From NCBI GenBank assembly GCA_914767715.1, contig OU612072.1:3224001-3288000 (forward strand): 64,000 bases of DNA, read 5' to 3'. The stretch is from Membranipora membranacea (Eukaryota > Bryozoa > Gymnolaemata > Cheilostomatida > Membraniporidae). Made by a program: the position numbers and the translations under genes. Below, piece after piece: positions 48,146-60,900 of this stretch (positions are counted from its first letter, which is position 1; each line of letters begins with the position of its first letter). Under the pieces are notes generated by a model. It was not told where the DNA came from. It made no database searches and worked only from the letters and a program-made list of their open reading frames with translations.

Positions 48146-49172
48146 GTGGAACCCTGTTGAACGTCGCAATCTAGCGCTCCACTAACGTCACAATCCCAAA
48201 AACGTCGCAACATAGGGTTTTTTAAGCGTCGCAAACCTACAACTCAACAAAAATGCCGAGTTGTCTTCTCATTTGATGCAAATTGGTGATGATGATATGT
48301 TGCGATAAGTAGATAGGAGCATACGAACTTCAAAACACTGTGAGGAATTAAATATCAAAATTTTATATTGCGCTATGGATAAATGTTTAGTATTTTTCGG
48401 GTTATTCGAATCATTTTTTTCACTTCCTTGGGTCGTTTATTTTCACCTCAGAATCCATCAACGCAGTCATAAAAGGGATGCTAATCATTATCTAGCAGAT
48501 ATAGTAACATGCCAATTGGTAGAGGATACGGATTTCAAAACACTACTATGGGAGTTGAAATATTGAGGATATTGTACCAATTTCTATCAGAGAAAGTTTT
48601 TTAACCTCCTAGGATCATGAAAAAAACTTGTTACATCAGAATCCATCAATACTGCCATAAAAGGGATGCTAATCAACATCTAGCAAATATATAGTGACAT
48701 AACAATTTGTAATGTAATGATTTAGCCAATGATTGAAGCTGTCAAGAGCTATTGACACAGTTTGATTGAGTGCTATATTTTTTCCTCTTGCTGACATTCC
48801 CATTGATGAAACTTTGTGGTTTTCCCAGATGAATCAAGTCAAACTTTTTTTTATACCATGTACCATAATACAAGCTTGAGCTATTACATTGTAACGATCG
48901 ACGATTCTCGTATAAGGAAAACTTTTAACTCTCAACAAATCCTCCTCAAAGACAATTATTCTGCCTTCAAAATAGCATAACGGAAGGACGTGGCGTCATG
49001 CTGAATCCAATAATTTCAGATTCAGTTTTCGATTAGCTTTCAAACGATATATAAAATGTCCAAATCGGACAACGTTGGTATCATAACCTTAATGGGAGTT
49101 GTTCCCTCATAAAGTAAAACAGGATAACTCATAACTATGTTTTCTACATCCTACTTATTAAATAAAATTTTA

Positions 49173-49335
49173 TGGTAGAAAGTAAGTCCATTCTCCCTGG
49201 TTAAACATAAATGAACCTTGATTACAAACAGGTACACATGAACTACCATCTGAGAGCCCTGAGCATGTTAATTGTGAAGTTTGATCAAGGGAAACAAAAA
49301 CCTGTGTTCCTAGACAGTAGTGTGTGAAATGTGAA
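49173..49335 (-). CDS. Orphan exon-like open frame, cysteine-rich (uncertain)
   Basis: On the minus strand, after a fair acceptor (CTACTGTCTAG near 49320), the frame reads QVFVSLDQTSQLTCSGLSDG and SSCVPVCNQGSFMFNQGEW to a TAA at about 49183. Three or four cysteines, DGSSC spacing and the GEW ending recall an extracellular small domain. No partner exon, start or domain was found. It lies inside the core of the foldback element, so it may be captured gene sequence or chance. Confidence 0.3.
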
Positions 49336-49373
49336 TATTTTGTCTTATATATATTGTCTAGTAGGAAATCTAA

Positions 49374-49433
49374 CATGGTCAGCCAGCGCCTAAATCATAT
49401 ATATATATGCGCTTGCTGACCATGTTAGATTTA
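49374..49433. repeat. Hairpin of about 60 bases
   Basis: CTAACATGGTCAGC at one end and GCTGACCATGTTAG at the other are exact reverse complements, with AGCGC/GCGC pairing inward and an ATATATATAT loop. It lies in the core of the foldback element. Confidence 0.8.
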
Positions 49434-50980
49434 TTTATCACTACGGATAATAAGTAGGCTATGGCTAGAGCAGATCTTCTTAGCTCTTCTATAATTTATT
49501 CATTGACCCCCTCCTCCATACCACTGAATAAGATGTAGGCAGCCCACTGTATGTATAGGTTGAATACTGTTTCACTTGCTGTCTAGAAAGAAAAAATGCA
49601 GGTTACATTTGTAGAGGTAGGATAATGGTCTTTGGGTACCCAGGCTTAGTTGAGCTGCAAATTTTATCGATTGATTTCATTACTGAAAGCAAATCACGAT
49701 ATTTAAAAAAAAATCATCTGCTGGTTGCTTACCCTGTCTTGACAAGTATATTGAGGCCAAATAGAATTTGACTTGAGTTTTAAAGGGAAACCCAGATATT
49801 ATACAGCCACGGCAATTAACAATGAGCAGCTTGGTCACAAAGAGATATCAAATTCTGTAAATTTGCATTTGCACTATCGTTGACCTGCAGTCCGCATTCA
49901 AGGTCTCTTGTCCATAACTCTAAGTTCATCCACCAAGTTTTGAGTTTACAAACTGCATTTATTTCTACAACCTGTCATGGTACATTCAAATTTTTATTGG
50001 ACTGCAAAAATTGGAAACGACAAGCTCAAAATCTTGTTCTAAGTTGCTCGAGCACTCTGGATTACAAATTGATGAAAACATTATTGTCATTACGCAATGC
50101 AATGTCGTAAAACCGCCACCTATTGTATGCTAATAGTTCATATGGTATCCTATTTAGGTTTTATTATAATAAACTTTAAATGAAAACCATAAAGTTGCAT
50201 CTCAGGAATGATGTAAAAATGCCTTAGTCAGTAGCTAAAGGATAAGTCATAAAGAGATGATGTGGTTCATGCGTAAATGATTTAATATTTTTTTCCAAGT
50301 ATTCCAAGTAGTGTAAAAGCCTCTTAGCACCTTCAAGCATGGCTTACATCAAACATGGCAGTATATTTCAAGTTTGACATGAATGCAGATATCCGCCTTA
50401 CTTGTGCTGAATCTTGATAAGCATCCCGTATAAGACAGCAGTAATGAATTCTGAGGTAACAAGTTTTATCATGATCCTAGGAAGTTAGAAGTTTTTCTCT
50501 GGTAGAAATTGGTATAATACCCAATATTTCAACTCCCATAGTGATGTGAAATCCATATCCTCTACTAATTGGTACGTCACTATATCTGCTAGATGTTGAT
50601 TAGCATCCCTTTTATGACAGCATTGATGGATTCTGAGGTAATAAAAAACGACCCTAGGGAGTGAAAAACACGATTCAAATAACCTGAAAAATACTCAACA
50701 TTTTTATCCATTGCACAATATAAAACGTTGATATTCATTTCCCCACAGTGTTTTGAAGTTGGTATGCTCCTATCTACATCTCGCAACATATCATCGTCAC
50801 CAATTTGCATCAAATGAGAAGACAACTCGGCATTTTTGTTGAGTTACGACATTTGCGACGTTAGTGGGTTTGAGCTATTGCGACGTTTTAAAAATTGTGA
50901 CGTTTAAAAAACCCTCCGTTGCGACGATTTTGGGATTGCGACGTTAGTGGAACGCTAGATTGCGACGTTTTGACGTTTGC

Positions 50981-51695
50981 GACGTTTAGGTTGAAAATAA
51001 TATTTGATGAGCCCAAAGTGGATTTTTACGTCAAGTCATAATGTGTGTGGTTTTTTAACTTTGATGATATAATGCGAAATTTTAAGCAACAATTTGAAAC
51101 TGTTTGAATAAAATAGGGCCAATTTTTTTGCTTTTTTCCACTATATTGCTGTTTAACGTGATATATCGCCTTTTCAGTTTTCCCAGGAACTACTTGTCCC
51201 ATCTCAATTGCGCCACACAGAATGCCCAAAACAGCAAATTTAAGGGGCTTTTTAAGGTGTTTTTCGGCATTCTGTGTGGCGCAATTCGAGGAAGACTAAT
51301 ACATAGTGCCATATTCTGTTGGCTGTTCCTGTTTGTACTAAGCTTAATCAAAGCGGCTTCGTATGTGAGAATTTTCAAAATAAATTTGTCTGGCCTTTGT
51401 GCTGGACCTTTTGACAGCATGTTTGACATTATTGATAAATGGCGCAAAATGTATCTACCTTTGATGGTCTATGCTGATATTTATACATCTGATATACTGC
51501 TGAAATTTGTGGCGTGTCATTTAAACAGCAATATAGTGGAAAAAAGCAAAAGAATTTCTTATTCAAACTGTCTCAAATCGTGGTTTAAAATTAAGCATTA
51601 TATCATCACAGTTAAAAAACCACACGCATCATGACGTGACGTAAAAAGCCATTTTGGGCTCATCGAATATTATTTTCAACCTAAAATTAGGATGA
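50981..51695. mobile_element. About 710-bp inverted-repeat element next to the foldback element
   Basis: Left end TTTAGGTTGAAAATAATATT, right end AATATTATTTTCAACCTAAA. The pairing extends inward for about 190 bases (GATGAGCCCAAA/TTTGGGCTCAT, GTGTGGTTTTTTAACT, TGATATAATGC, TTTCCACTATATTGCTGTTT). An inner hairpin is formed by TTGCGCCACACAGAATGCC (51209) and GGCATTCTGTGTGGCGCAA (51268). The open frame 51104-51634 is produced by the repeat and is not gene-like. It abuts the right arm of the foldback element without a gap. Confidence 0.8.
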
Positions 51696-53026
51696 ACTAT
51701 GTCTCTAAGAATAAATGTAACCTGTTTAGAACTTTCTAGTAATCAATGTAGCGCATCCATCCACTTTGCTATAAACAGCCTTTTCGGCCTCATTTCTCCG
51801 ATAAAATGACGCAAGGTAATCCAATCACATTTTTGATGAGTAATAAGCGATCAGTAGCTCAGCAGCTTTCCAATGGTATATAAAATGTCCAAATCGGTCA
51901 ACGCTGGTAACATAATATCATTCACAAACTCAGGTAAAATGATTACATTCATAAAATGAACAGTCAAATTTTTGCTTTGAAATATTATTAACAAGGGTTG
52001 AACTGCATTCGCACTCCAGGATGCAGAGTGGTTCTCCGCGGGATCCTCCTGATTTCTGGGTCCACCAACTTGTCAGGCATGTATGTGTGGACACAGCATA
52101 CGGGTTATATTCAGGCTGATTGGTCATACCATGGATTGAAAACCTCACTTCTATAGCAAATCATAGAAAACTTCATACTTTAAACTAAATCAATTTAATT
52201 TACTATAATAGTAAACAGTGAATTTACAGGACAAACTTAATTAACAAGAATCTACAAACAGGACACATTATTTTGGAGTTATCTTTTCATACAACAAGAA
52301 AAGATAACCCCCAAGCCAATTGTTTATGATAATTTAGAGTCCTCATGTATGTCATAGTTTAAATCAGTAACTGGCAAAGCTATAGCCTATAGTTACAAAC
52401 TAGTGCTTGAGGTTTGGTATTGCGGCGACTAGGGCGTCTGATGTATGAGGAATGGAGACCGGCGCCGCAGACACCGATCTCAGATAGTACGGAGGACAAT
52501 CACAGACATCACAATCTCATATGAATGCCACTTAAATACTCATGACATTTTTATTTTCAAGCCTCAAACTGTATTTCATTATTATGTCATTTATAATACT
52601 TGTAAAACCAATGATGGTTTAGTTCATTGGTAAAACTGTACAAAAGCAGATTTTCCTGTAGATTGTATTTTTATACATGCTCAAATATTATCCTTTCATC
52701 TTTGCTTGCAAAAAGAGGCATTTTATTTTTTTCATGTATTATTTTATCAATAAAGAGTTCATCATCATCATCACTCAGTCATAATTTCATTATCCTACTC
52801 ACTATATAGTATGTAACACCCTACCACTTATATCTTTTTACTCAAGTCATTTTTTATATCTATGTTAATGTATGTGCGGTCAACAAGTTATTTTCAATTT
52901 GCTTTAATCATAAACTTCTAGAAAACCTCAATAAATAAATAAATGAATAAGGTCATATATTCAGGTCAGTAAAAGTAAAAAGTAAAGTTCAAAAGTTCAT
53001 AAGTTCAAATGTTCAGGTTAGTAAAA
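51696..53026. other. Intergenic, no supportable gene
   Basis: A segment at 51870-51900 (ATATAAAATGTCCAAATCGG) repeats one at 49050-49070. Around 51990-52150 (-) a short peptide with PDKLVDPEIRR is open but isolated. No gene is called. Confidence 0.35.
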
Positions 53027-53032
53027 TTTATT
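53027..53032 (-). terminator. Polyadenylation signal AATAAA of the first quiver/Ly6-like gene
   Basis: A minus-strand AATAAA about 86 bases after the stop at 53118, in a suitable place for a short 3' UTR. Confidence 0.5.
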
Positions 53033-53117
53033 GAAAAATGTTAACATTCACATCATTGGAAAAGCTATATCTTCATGCGGTATACACTAGTGTCAGAGAC
53101 TATACACAGGCAACCAT

Positions 53118-54513
53118 CTACAGCATTAAAGCCAGTAAAGTGATAAGTATTACACCATATATGATCTGTGGTTGTGATGATGTATTACACCATGATCCTA
53201 CACATGAACACTCATATATCTCTGTCTCTATCCCCTCAATAGTCTGTTTGATCCGATGTATCCGTTTACAGGCTGTGTTATCATAGATCTGAGAGCAGTT
53301 CCTTATCACTGTAATGCATATAAGAGAACAGGAATTTAGAAAATGATAATATACATATTTTAAAATTATATTTTGTAATATTATTACAAAGCATAATTTT
53401 AAAATATGTAAAATGTGTATAACATGAGCGATGAATCCCACAAAGTTTGATCAGAAATGCGGCGTACACCTTGTCTGTTCTAAGTCAAGTGTGAATGTAC
53501 TTCACCTCACAAACAAACACTGACTGTCAAGAAACCCGGGCTTGATATGTTAAACCACAAAAAATATTATTGGATTGGCCCCCTTTACAATATTCAAGAA
53601 TCTTTTTTTTTCCACATAAATTTCACGTAAGTTGAACATGAAGTTTTGATATTTCCCATCGTACGACATCAACATTCTCCGTATCAACCAAACTAATGTT
53701 CCATGCTGTCCTGCCATGCTAATCTATCTGGGTAATTATATGAGAGGATTACCTGAAGATACCCAACTACCGCCGATCTTCTGTTTAATCTTGAGTTTGT
53801 GACATCCACCATCCTCGACGAATCCAGGAGAGTCACAGCCCTGTCCATAATCTAAATCAAACTTATCTGCACAGCCGGGGTCTTCTGCATCAGAACAGTC
53901 GTAACAAGCTGTGCTCTCCTCGCTGCTCTCTACTGACAGGGCTGTAAATAGGTGGAGAGGTTACAAGTACAATAAGAACTGTTGAGTTAACGCGGTTTGA
54001 CTTGTAAAGCTAAGGGAAGATAGGAACCTACACTATACAAGGTAGCTCAGAGCCAACACATAAGTCAAGGAACCTACACTATACAAGGTAGCTCTGAGCC
54101 AACACATAGGTCAAGGAACCTACACTATACAAGGTAGCTCTGAGGTCAATATTCGATCTTGTTGTTGTCATTGTCAGTTCTGCTCGTTGCAATTGTCCAA
54201 ATAAACAGACATGTATCCCTTTGGGTCGACGACAAATGACCATCATTGTCCATTACTCATCCAATGCTGGGTGCCTGAATAAGTGAACTGTCAATTGTAG
54301 TTTCTCCTGTTAAATCGATTTTATTTGTTAGTTCTCTCATTTTTTTCTGTTCCTAAAGACTAATAATGGTAATCTTCTAATACTTTGTTAAAAATACCAT
54401 AGTCGAAATAAAGCTGACTGCAACTGAAAGTCTGCAGCAAAAAATTGAATTATTACATAATAGATCTTACCGGCTATAAGAATAGACACGGAGAGTAAGT
54501 AGAGAGACCTCAT
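53118..54513 (-). CDS. GPI-anchored Ly6/quiver (sleepless)-like protein, 3 exons
   Basis: Exons: 54513-54471, 53941-53753, 53308-53118; phases agree and give 140 residues. MRSLYLLSVSILIAALS is the signal peptide. The mature part has the three-finger cysteine pattern: ACYDCSDAEDPGCADKF, GCDSPGF, GGCHKLK, VIRNCSQIYDNTACKR, YECSCVGSWCN. The CxCxxxxCN ending and the early DPxCxDxF are typical of the quiver/sleepless branch. The protein ends in a hydrophobic tail (IIYGVILITLLALML) right after SSQPQ, as expected for a GPI anchor. Members of this family sit at the cell surface, and some modulate ion channels or receptors; the partner here is unknown. A frameshifted paralogue lies directly upstream (55767-56923). 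By eye the third exons of both are almost identical. Confidence 0.86.
54023..54145. repeat. 46-bp tandem repeat, about 2.7 units
   Basis: Units start at 54023, 54069 and 54115 with GGAACCTACACTATACAAGG and end ACACATAGGTCAA. Located in intron 1 of the quiver/Ly6-like gene. Confidence 0.9.
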
Positions 54514-55766
54514 ATCCAAATCAACAGCTCCAAATCTAAGGGTAAGCTCCTGACTGTGAGCTAACAGAAAAATGTTTGAATGGTTTTGCAGGATTTGCAA
54601 AACTGTATGACCAAGCCGTTATGAGTGCAACTCTTTTCATTCTATTGTTTCAAAGTATATGCAGTTATTTGTGTATAACAGCCCTTTGTCTCTCTACAAA
54701 AAAACTATGATTGTCAGTATTTACCTTTCAGATTCTATTCACACCAGTTTAAAAATCAATAAAATTGGCCTTGAAACATAACACAACACACATTATTCGG
54801 CATACTAAAGCAAGGTCTTAGAAATTTTGTTAATCCACTGGAACGAGTATTTCGCTGTTAATATAGTTGCAATTGCTGTTAGAAACAAAAACCGTCGTCA
54901 CTCGTCAAGTTGGTGGATGAAAATGAAAATGAACAAGAGTAATTATTTTAATCAACCCAACATTAATTTCTCAGCCCTAAGTATATTTGAAATGTAGACT
55001 CTTGTTATACATTCTGTTTCATTGTTCCCTCAGAATATATTATTACTTTGTTTGACAAGTTTTAATAAGGGCTCATTTTAGTGAGTTGTCTTCTTTATGT
55101 GCAAGAGGGGACAACTCTTGGAATAACTGATAGTAATCAAAACATTGCAAAGTGAGATAATTAAGCTGTCAGAAACAAAATATTTGCTTTTCTCTCTTGG
55201 ATAGGGTCTACATAAATATATGCTAAGTAACAGTTGTTTAGTTTTCCTTTGTCACTGAAAGTGCAACATGAACAAGCCATGTAAAACAAGTTTGTTCCCT
55301 CTGTGGTGGAGGGAACAAAAATATATATAAATAGCTGTGTTTTGGAAATGCTGAATATTGCGAGCCGATATGAATGTTTGTCATAGACACATGACAGATA
55401 GAGTTAACTGTAAAACTCATCATCATTTGCAGGCCGTCGGTTGACAACGATGACTTTTCTATGTTTTCGGTTGATTGACTGTCCTCCATGATTGACGATC
55501 CAGCGCTTTGGACTGCCAGTCATGCGTTTTGATGTCTCTCCGCTTCATGTTTCTCTTAGTCACATCTTTAAATCGGAGTCTTGGTCTACCCGCTGTCCCA
55601 TCTTCAGCTGCGAGTAGAGGAGCTGTCTCGGTAGGCGCTCGCGTCCCATTCTGTGGACGTGCCCAATCCATCTCAGACTTTTTGTGATAAGCATATCGGC
55701 CATGGATGGCAGTCCGGCTCTCTTTAAAATCTCAACGTTTGTTACCCTGTAAAACTAATATAGCAT
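54514..55766. other. Spacer between the two quiver/Ly6-like genes; no gene seen
   Basis: AT-rich sequence. A GC-richer island at 55430-55750 contains an open frame on the minus strand (55459-55671; HDWQSKALDRQS, MDWARPQNGTR) that resembles the C-terminal part of LINE reverse transcriptases of many invertebrates (RMPKWLFYGEL region). The evidence is weak, so it is only noted here. Confidence 0.4.
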
Positions 55767-56923
55767 TTAAGCCAGTAAAGCAGTGACTAATACTCCATAT
55801 ATGATCTGTGGTTGTGATGATGTATTACACCATGATCCTACACATGAACACTCATATATCTCTGTCTCTATCCCCTCTATAGTCTGTTTGATCCGATGTA
55901 TCCGTTTACAGGCTGTGTTATCATAGATCTGAGAGCAGTTCCTTATCACTGTAATGTAAGAATTCCTGATGAATGTAATTTATAAGAGAGGAAATAAAGA
56001 TCGAAATGTAAATACTATGAGACTGGTGGTACAGAGGTTTGATAATGAAATCACCGCCTCAGGGGTTGAATCCCATTTTCATGCCAAGGTTCGGTGTATA
56101 ATTTTTCACACTCGCCAGGTCACAAAAAGCAGCTCATAGCACTCAAACTATCACAGATGTAGAGTATAAATCACATATTACTCAGTATCAAGTGATGAGT
56201 GTAGGCCTATAACCAGCTGTAACTCTGTCTGATCATCAGACAAAGTACTAATCTAGGTAGAATTTTAATGGTGAGCATTACCTGAAGACACCCAGCTTCC
56301 GCCGATTATCTTCTTCACCTTCAGTTTGTGACATCCACCATCCTCCACATATCCTGGAGAAGTGCAGCTTGATCCGAAGTAATAATCAAACTTATCTCCA
56401 CACCCTGGGTGTCCTCGTCAGAGCAAACATAACAATCTGTGCCGCTGTGTACATGTGATAATGCTGTAAAAGGGTTATAAGTGTGATCAGGGTCAGTGAT
56501 TGCGACAAGTAGATATACCTGAGGGGCAGGGCACTCAGACGATTAATCAAGAATGCTCACCTAAAGGCACCGAAACCCTGCAAACTCCTGCAGCACCAAT
56601 CACCTGGCAGTGAAAAGTAACTGCACTCACCGAATGTGCCATCTCACCATGGATTATGGATCGACGGGGCTAACCAGGACTTAAATTGTGAGCAATCATT
56701 CACCTTATTGTTACAAAGTTCTACCAAGGAGTAACAGTAACTTCGCTGTTACCCCTTGGTTCCACTATGCTCCTTGCTATAATGTTTCCAAAAACAGGAC
56801 AAGGAATAGGTTTGCTATTGCAATAACCAAAGGCTGTTTCACACAATCTCCTTTCTTCATGAGTTCATTACAGATCTTACCCGCTAGGAGAACCAACATT
56901 GAGGAGAGGTAGAGATTCTTCAT
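55767..56923 (-). pseudogene. Second quiver/Ly6-like gene, frameshifted in exon 2
   Basis: Exons: 56923-56881, 56463-56282, 55948-55767, in the same arrangement as the neighbour at 53118-54513. Exon 1 encodes MKNLYLSSMLVLLAA, a signal peptide, and has the same length (43 bases). Exon 2 reads TDCYVCSDED in one frame and CGDKFDYYFGSSCTSPGYVE and GGCHKLKVKKIIGGSWVSS in another. It is 182 bases long where the neighbour has 189, so it cannot keep the phase; one base is missing near 56400-56415. Exon 3 is almost identical to that of the neighbour, with a shorter tail (IIYGVLVTALLA). It is either a recent pseudogene or contains a sequencing error at this one place. All splice sites look intact. Confidence 0.75.
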
Positions 56924-57903
56924 TTCGAACTCGATGGCACCAACAAGCACTGCAAGACTTGACTGCAACCCCAAACAGAATGCGCCAATCGCTTTATGCT
57001 AATCACGCAAAACTATAACCGTACATAGACTTGGCCCCCATATCACTATGTCACTATGGGTGCAAACCCTTACATTTCTTTCTATAGAGATAAATCATTA
57101 TTTTGTTTTTCTTGGTTCTCAAGAGCTATGACCTTCAGGTACTTACTTTTTGATTCATAGTGGGAACACTAAAAGGTTGCTGCTTGAAAAAACTAACCAG
57201 ATTGAATGTCCAGTGTATTGTTTCTAGCAGTACAATAAAATACATGGTGATTACTAACAAAGAGACTTTGAAGTTCATGAAAAAGCTTGTAGTTTACTGA
57301 ATGTGGATGAAGGGGTGCAAGGATATCATCAAAAAATATTCATCAACATCCAATATCAAGGCTTCAATATTAACGTGCCGGTTTGTGGCCTCTTCCATAA
57401 ACGTTATAATGTAATATGTGGAACAGACTGAGCTCAGATAATATAATCCAAACAAGATTACAGTGAGACTGAATAATAATGTACAATGTCACTGTCATAA
57501 TATTACACTCAAAATGTCAAAGTAAATGAGGAGACATAAAATGGCAAACAGCAATGAAAAGATGGGCGTGGCTTTTCCGTTTGAGTAGAAATATATGTGC
57601 TATACCAGCTGAACAACTGAACTCCAAACAATGTCAGACTGATGGAAAATATATACCGGGCTCATTCTACCAGCATAATCATCCATCAATTCATGTATTA
57701 GAGGTCCCATGTCATTCAGGATAAGGATTAGCTATACAGGGTGAGATATGTATTTTACTGTCGTGACAGCTCTAAATTGTCTGCCATCATTCTCGTTCAT
57801 TTGATTGTTCCTTCCATTTTTGTAGCCTTTATACATCGAATACTCCAACCTATTCATCAATAGAAACTTTCACAGAGTTTATAAGGTTATGCAGAATGAT
57901 GTG

Positions 57904-60900
57904 TCAGTTTGATGTGGTTGTGGCCGGCAGAGTTTTAAGTTCTTTAGTTAGACTCGTAGTATCGAGTTGTGAGCTCCTATCACTCATTGGTTCACTAGCT
58001 GAAGAGGCCGGCCCTCCTGATTGGTCAACTACCTCCTCATTACTCACCTGTAACATCTACAACAAAGTGGACGATTTGATGTCGAATTATTATCTACATT
58101 TAGGCAGGCTCTTGGCCAGCAAGAGTTTAGAATCAGGTTACACAGCATACCATCAAAGCACCGGGTTTTGTTATACAACCAATCCATCAATTGGCCTCTG
58201 ACATAGCAAAGGCACTTATACCAATGAGTTAGAGACTAACTCCTTGCTTATACAAACTAACAAACTTATTATAAGCAACTGGGGAATTATCAGACAACAA
58301 GTGAGTACAGCACGCTACCAACGAATAAAGAGATGGGTGTGATTAATTTATCCATGGGACATGTCAGTCAAAGTGGGTGGGGTTATGTTACCAATGGGAT
58401 ATGCCAGTCAAGGTGGGTGTGGTTCAGTTATCAATAGGACATGCTGGTCAAAGTGGGTGTGGTAATGTCACCAATAGGACATGCCGGTCAATGTGGGTGT
58501 GGTTATGTTACCGATGAGAGGTACTGGGATTAGTGGGTGTGGTTATGTTAGTGACATGAGATACACTTACGCTTACTGTTGGATTCATGAGTTGATTGAA
58601 GTAATCACTGTACACTGAAGGTATATGTATCTCACTCTCCGGATCATTTTTAGCCTGTTTCAGTATTTCATCTATATCAGCAAAGTCATCCAGAGACAAC
58701 TCCTTCTCCTGGAAACAGTAATGTTGTGGTAAGTGACTGTTGTGAGCACGTGAGCTTCTTAACATACAAAACTATTGATTCCAAAATGAGTTTTATTCAA
58801 TGAGAATAATAACTATTTTTATAATCTTCAATGTTTATAAATTCCAACTTCTGCAGACAGAAAGGAGCGCCTAATATTAAGAATACATACAGGCATATCT
58901 TGGTTCATGGCAAGAGGTCCTGGAGCCATGAAAACCTTCCCAGAGTTGTCACTCCTGTATATCTTCAGTGCGCTTGCCTTTACAGTGAAATGTGGCTGTC
59001 CTGTTAGAGAAAGCAAAGATAATACAGTGACACATAAGCTTTATAAGAGAGGTTGTAAAAATAGTTTGGGAAACGTGAAACACTGTGAGATATGTTAGCT
59101 ACTTGGTTCCGTCAACAATCTCGTTTCACGTTCAATATGGTATGACCACTTCTACAGGTCCGGGTTCATTATACTCTAATTTAAGAGGTTGTCGTTTCAA
59201 TTATTGCGAGGGAGTAACTCCAAGTCACGTTTATGTCAAAAGTGTAATATACGAGTGTCATGCCGGGGCATTTTAGGATATTGGAGAAGAAACTTGCTAG
59301 ATTTCACAACCTATCTAGTAACATATAATGATATAAGCACATAAGGAAAATTGTCACAACCTTAGGAACAGGTGTTAGGTGACATTTTTACAGTCAACGA
59401 AAAATATGACATTATGTGTTGACACATACCGTTGTACATGACCATAGGCTGATTAGGGTACTGCTGTTGATAGTGTGGCTGTCCAGGAGGGACCTGCCCG
59501 GGCATCGGCTGACCCTGTGGCGGGTGGAATCCCTGCTGCGGTCCCTGATATCCCGTAGAGTAGTTGAGAGGCTGGGGTCCAGAGTAACCATTCTGCTGAA
59601 GACAAATGGTAACAAAGGTTTGAGAACATATTTTTCATCATAAATGTATCTAGTATGACTTTACCTAACTAGAAAGTGTAAGTTTTTCAACACTTGCTCA
59701 CACCATCAGTACACATATGACAAAGTGATTATGAGGCATTCTGAAAACTTTGCCAACTTTATGACATTTCCACATGCATTTTCTCAAGCAAATGAAAACC
59801 GCAGCGGTCCGATACATACCTGTCCATTAGAGTAACTGCCTCCACTGCTGTAAGATGTCACATGTGATCCGACACTAGGCTCTGTATCCATACTCTCGAG
59901 CATTGTGGGTAATCCCTGCTCCTCAAAGTAAGTGGGGTCTTGTCTCATGTGCTTATTAGATGGGCCGTAAGATTCAGACGCCTCACGCTTAAACCCAGAA
60001 TGTCTGTTTCTACTCTCTGTAATGGAGGAGTCGAGGTTTGTCTCATTGACCTCATAGAGTGGCATTATTGCGCCACAGAATTATTCTAAATAGTTATTTT
60101 CCTTTGTCAGAAGCAATGTCAAATAGTTTGATAATAAGTCAGTAGGTTAAAATGACACATATATGCAATGGGGCCCGAAGATCACTCATATTTTATCATA
60201 TCACAGAGGAGCACTCCACTGATGGGGTGAGGCTTGATCATTTTCAGTGTTGATATTAACTGACCTACACACAGAAAAATACGAATGCCTGAAGAACACT
60301 GCACTAAGTCATAGGGACAAAACCTCTTAGTATGGAGCAGGCCAGATACAATATATTCTACACTATAAAGTGTACATTTTAACCTCTTAACCTGAAAGAT
60401 GCTCACTAAAGTGCACACTAAAATCTCTTAGCCTGAGAGATGCTCACCTTTGACAAGGAAGAAGAACTTCCTGGGGTCGCTTGCCTCCGCATGATTGGTT
60501 TTCTTACGAAGCTGGAATTGTACCTGTATTTTATGTCTATGTGTACCGGTAGGCTTAGCAGGCCTGTATTCAGGTAGTTTGATTGTGACAGCGCATGACT
60601 GATGTATATCCTTCTGTGAGAACTGTGCGAACCCCTCCCAATCCGGATTGTCCATACGCCCCTCCCAGAATCTCACCTCAAACTCCTCAGCTATAACAGT
60701 GAGAGACACAATAGAGCTCATACCCAGATAAAGTATACATAAAAATTTTTTAAATTCTCACATTCCTTACGCATACCGCCTTATACGAGTGTATTGAGCT
60801 GAGTAACCAGGAAATAATGATAAAGACTTCTGACAAGAGACTGCTATTGGTTAGCCTCAGCTTTATGATCATTGAGATGGAAACATATGCTCTTAGCGAT

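Larger units (their letters stand above)
48146..51000. mobile_element. About 2.85-kb foldback element with arms of 550-600 bp
   Basis: The left arm (48146-48690) and right arm (50395-51000) are inverted copies. Outer parts carry repeated CGTCGCAA/TTGCGACG motifs. Matching blocks include CCGAGTTGTCTTCTCATTTG, ATGCAAATTGGTGA, CAAAACACTGTG, AAAAGGGATGCTAAT, GGGAGTTGAAATATTG and CTAGGATCATGA. Within the left arm a block starting AGAATCCATCAA is repeated (48453 and 48640). The 1.7-kb core has no transposase; it holds an orphan cysteine-rich open frame (49173-49330) and a hairpin at 49374-49433. Arms of this length relative to the core fit foldback-type or large nonautonomous DNA transposons. Confidence 0.82.

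Noticed and set aside
51104-51634. 176-residue plus-strand open frame
   Set aside because: It lies across both arms and the loop of an inverted-repeat element; no domain, no codon bias, and the frame is explained by the repeat.
51990-52150. Peptide with PDKLVDPEIRRIPRR on the minus strand
   Set aside because: Looks coherent over about 30 residues, but there is no start, acceptor or second exon. It may be an old transposon fragment.
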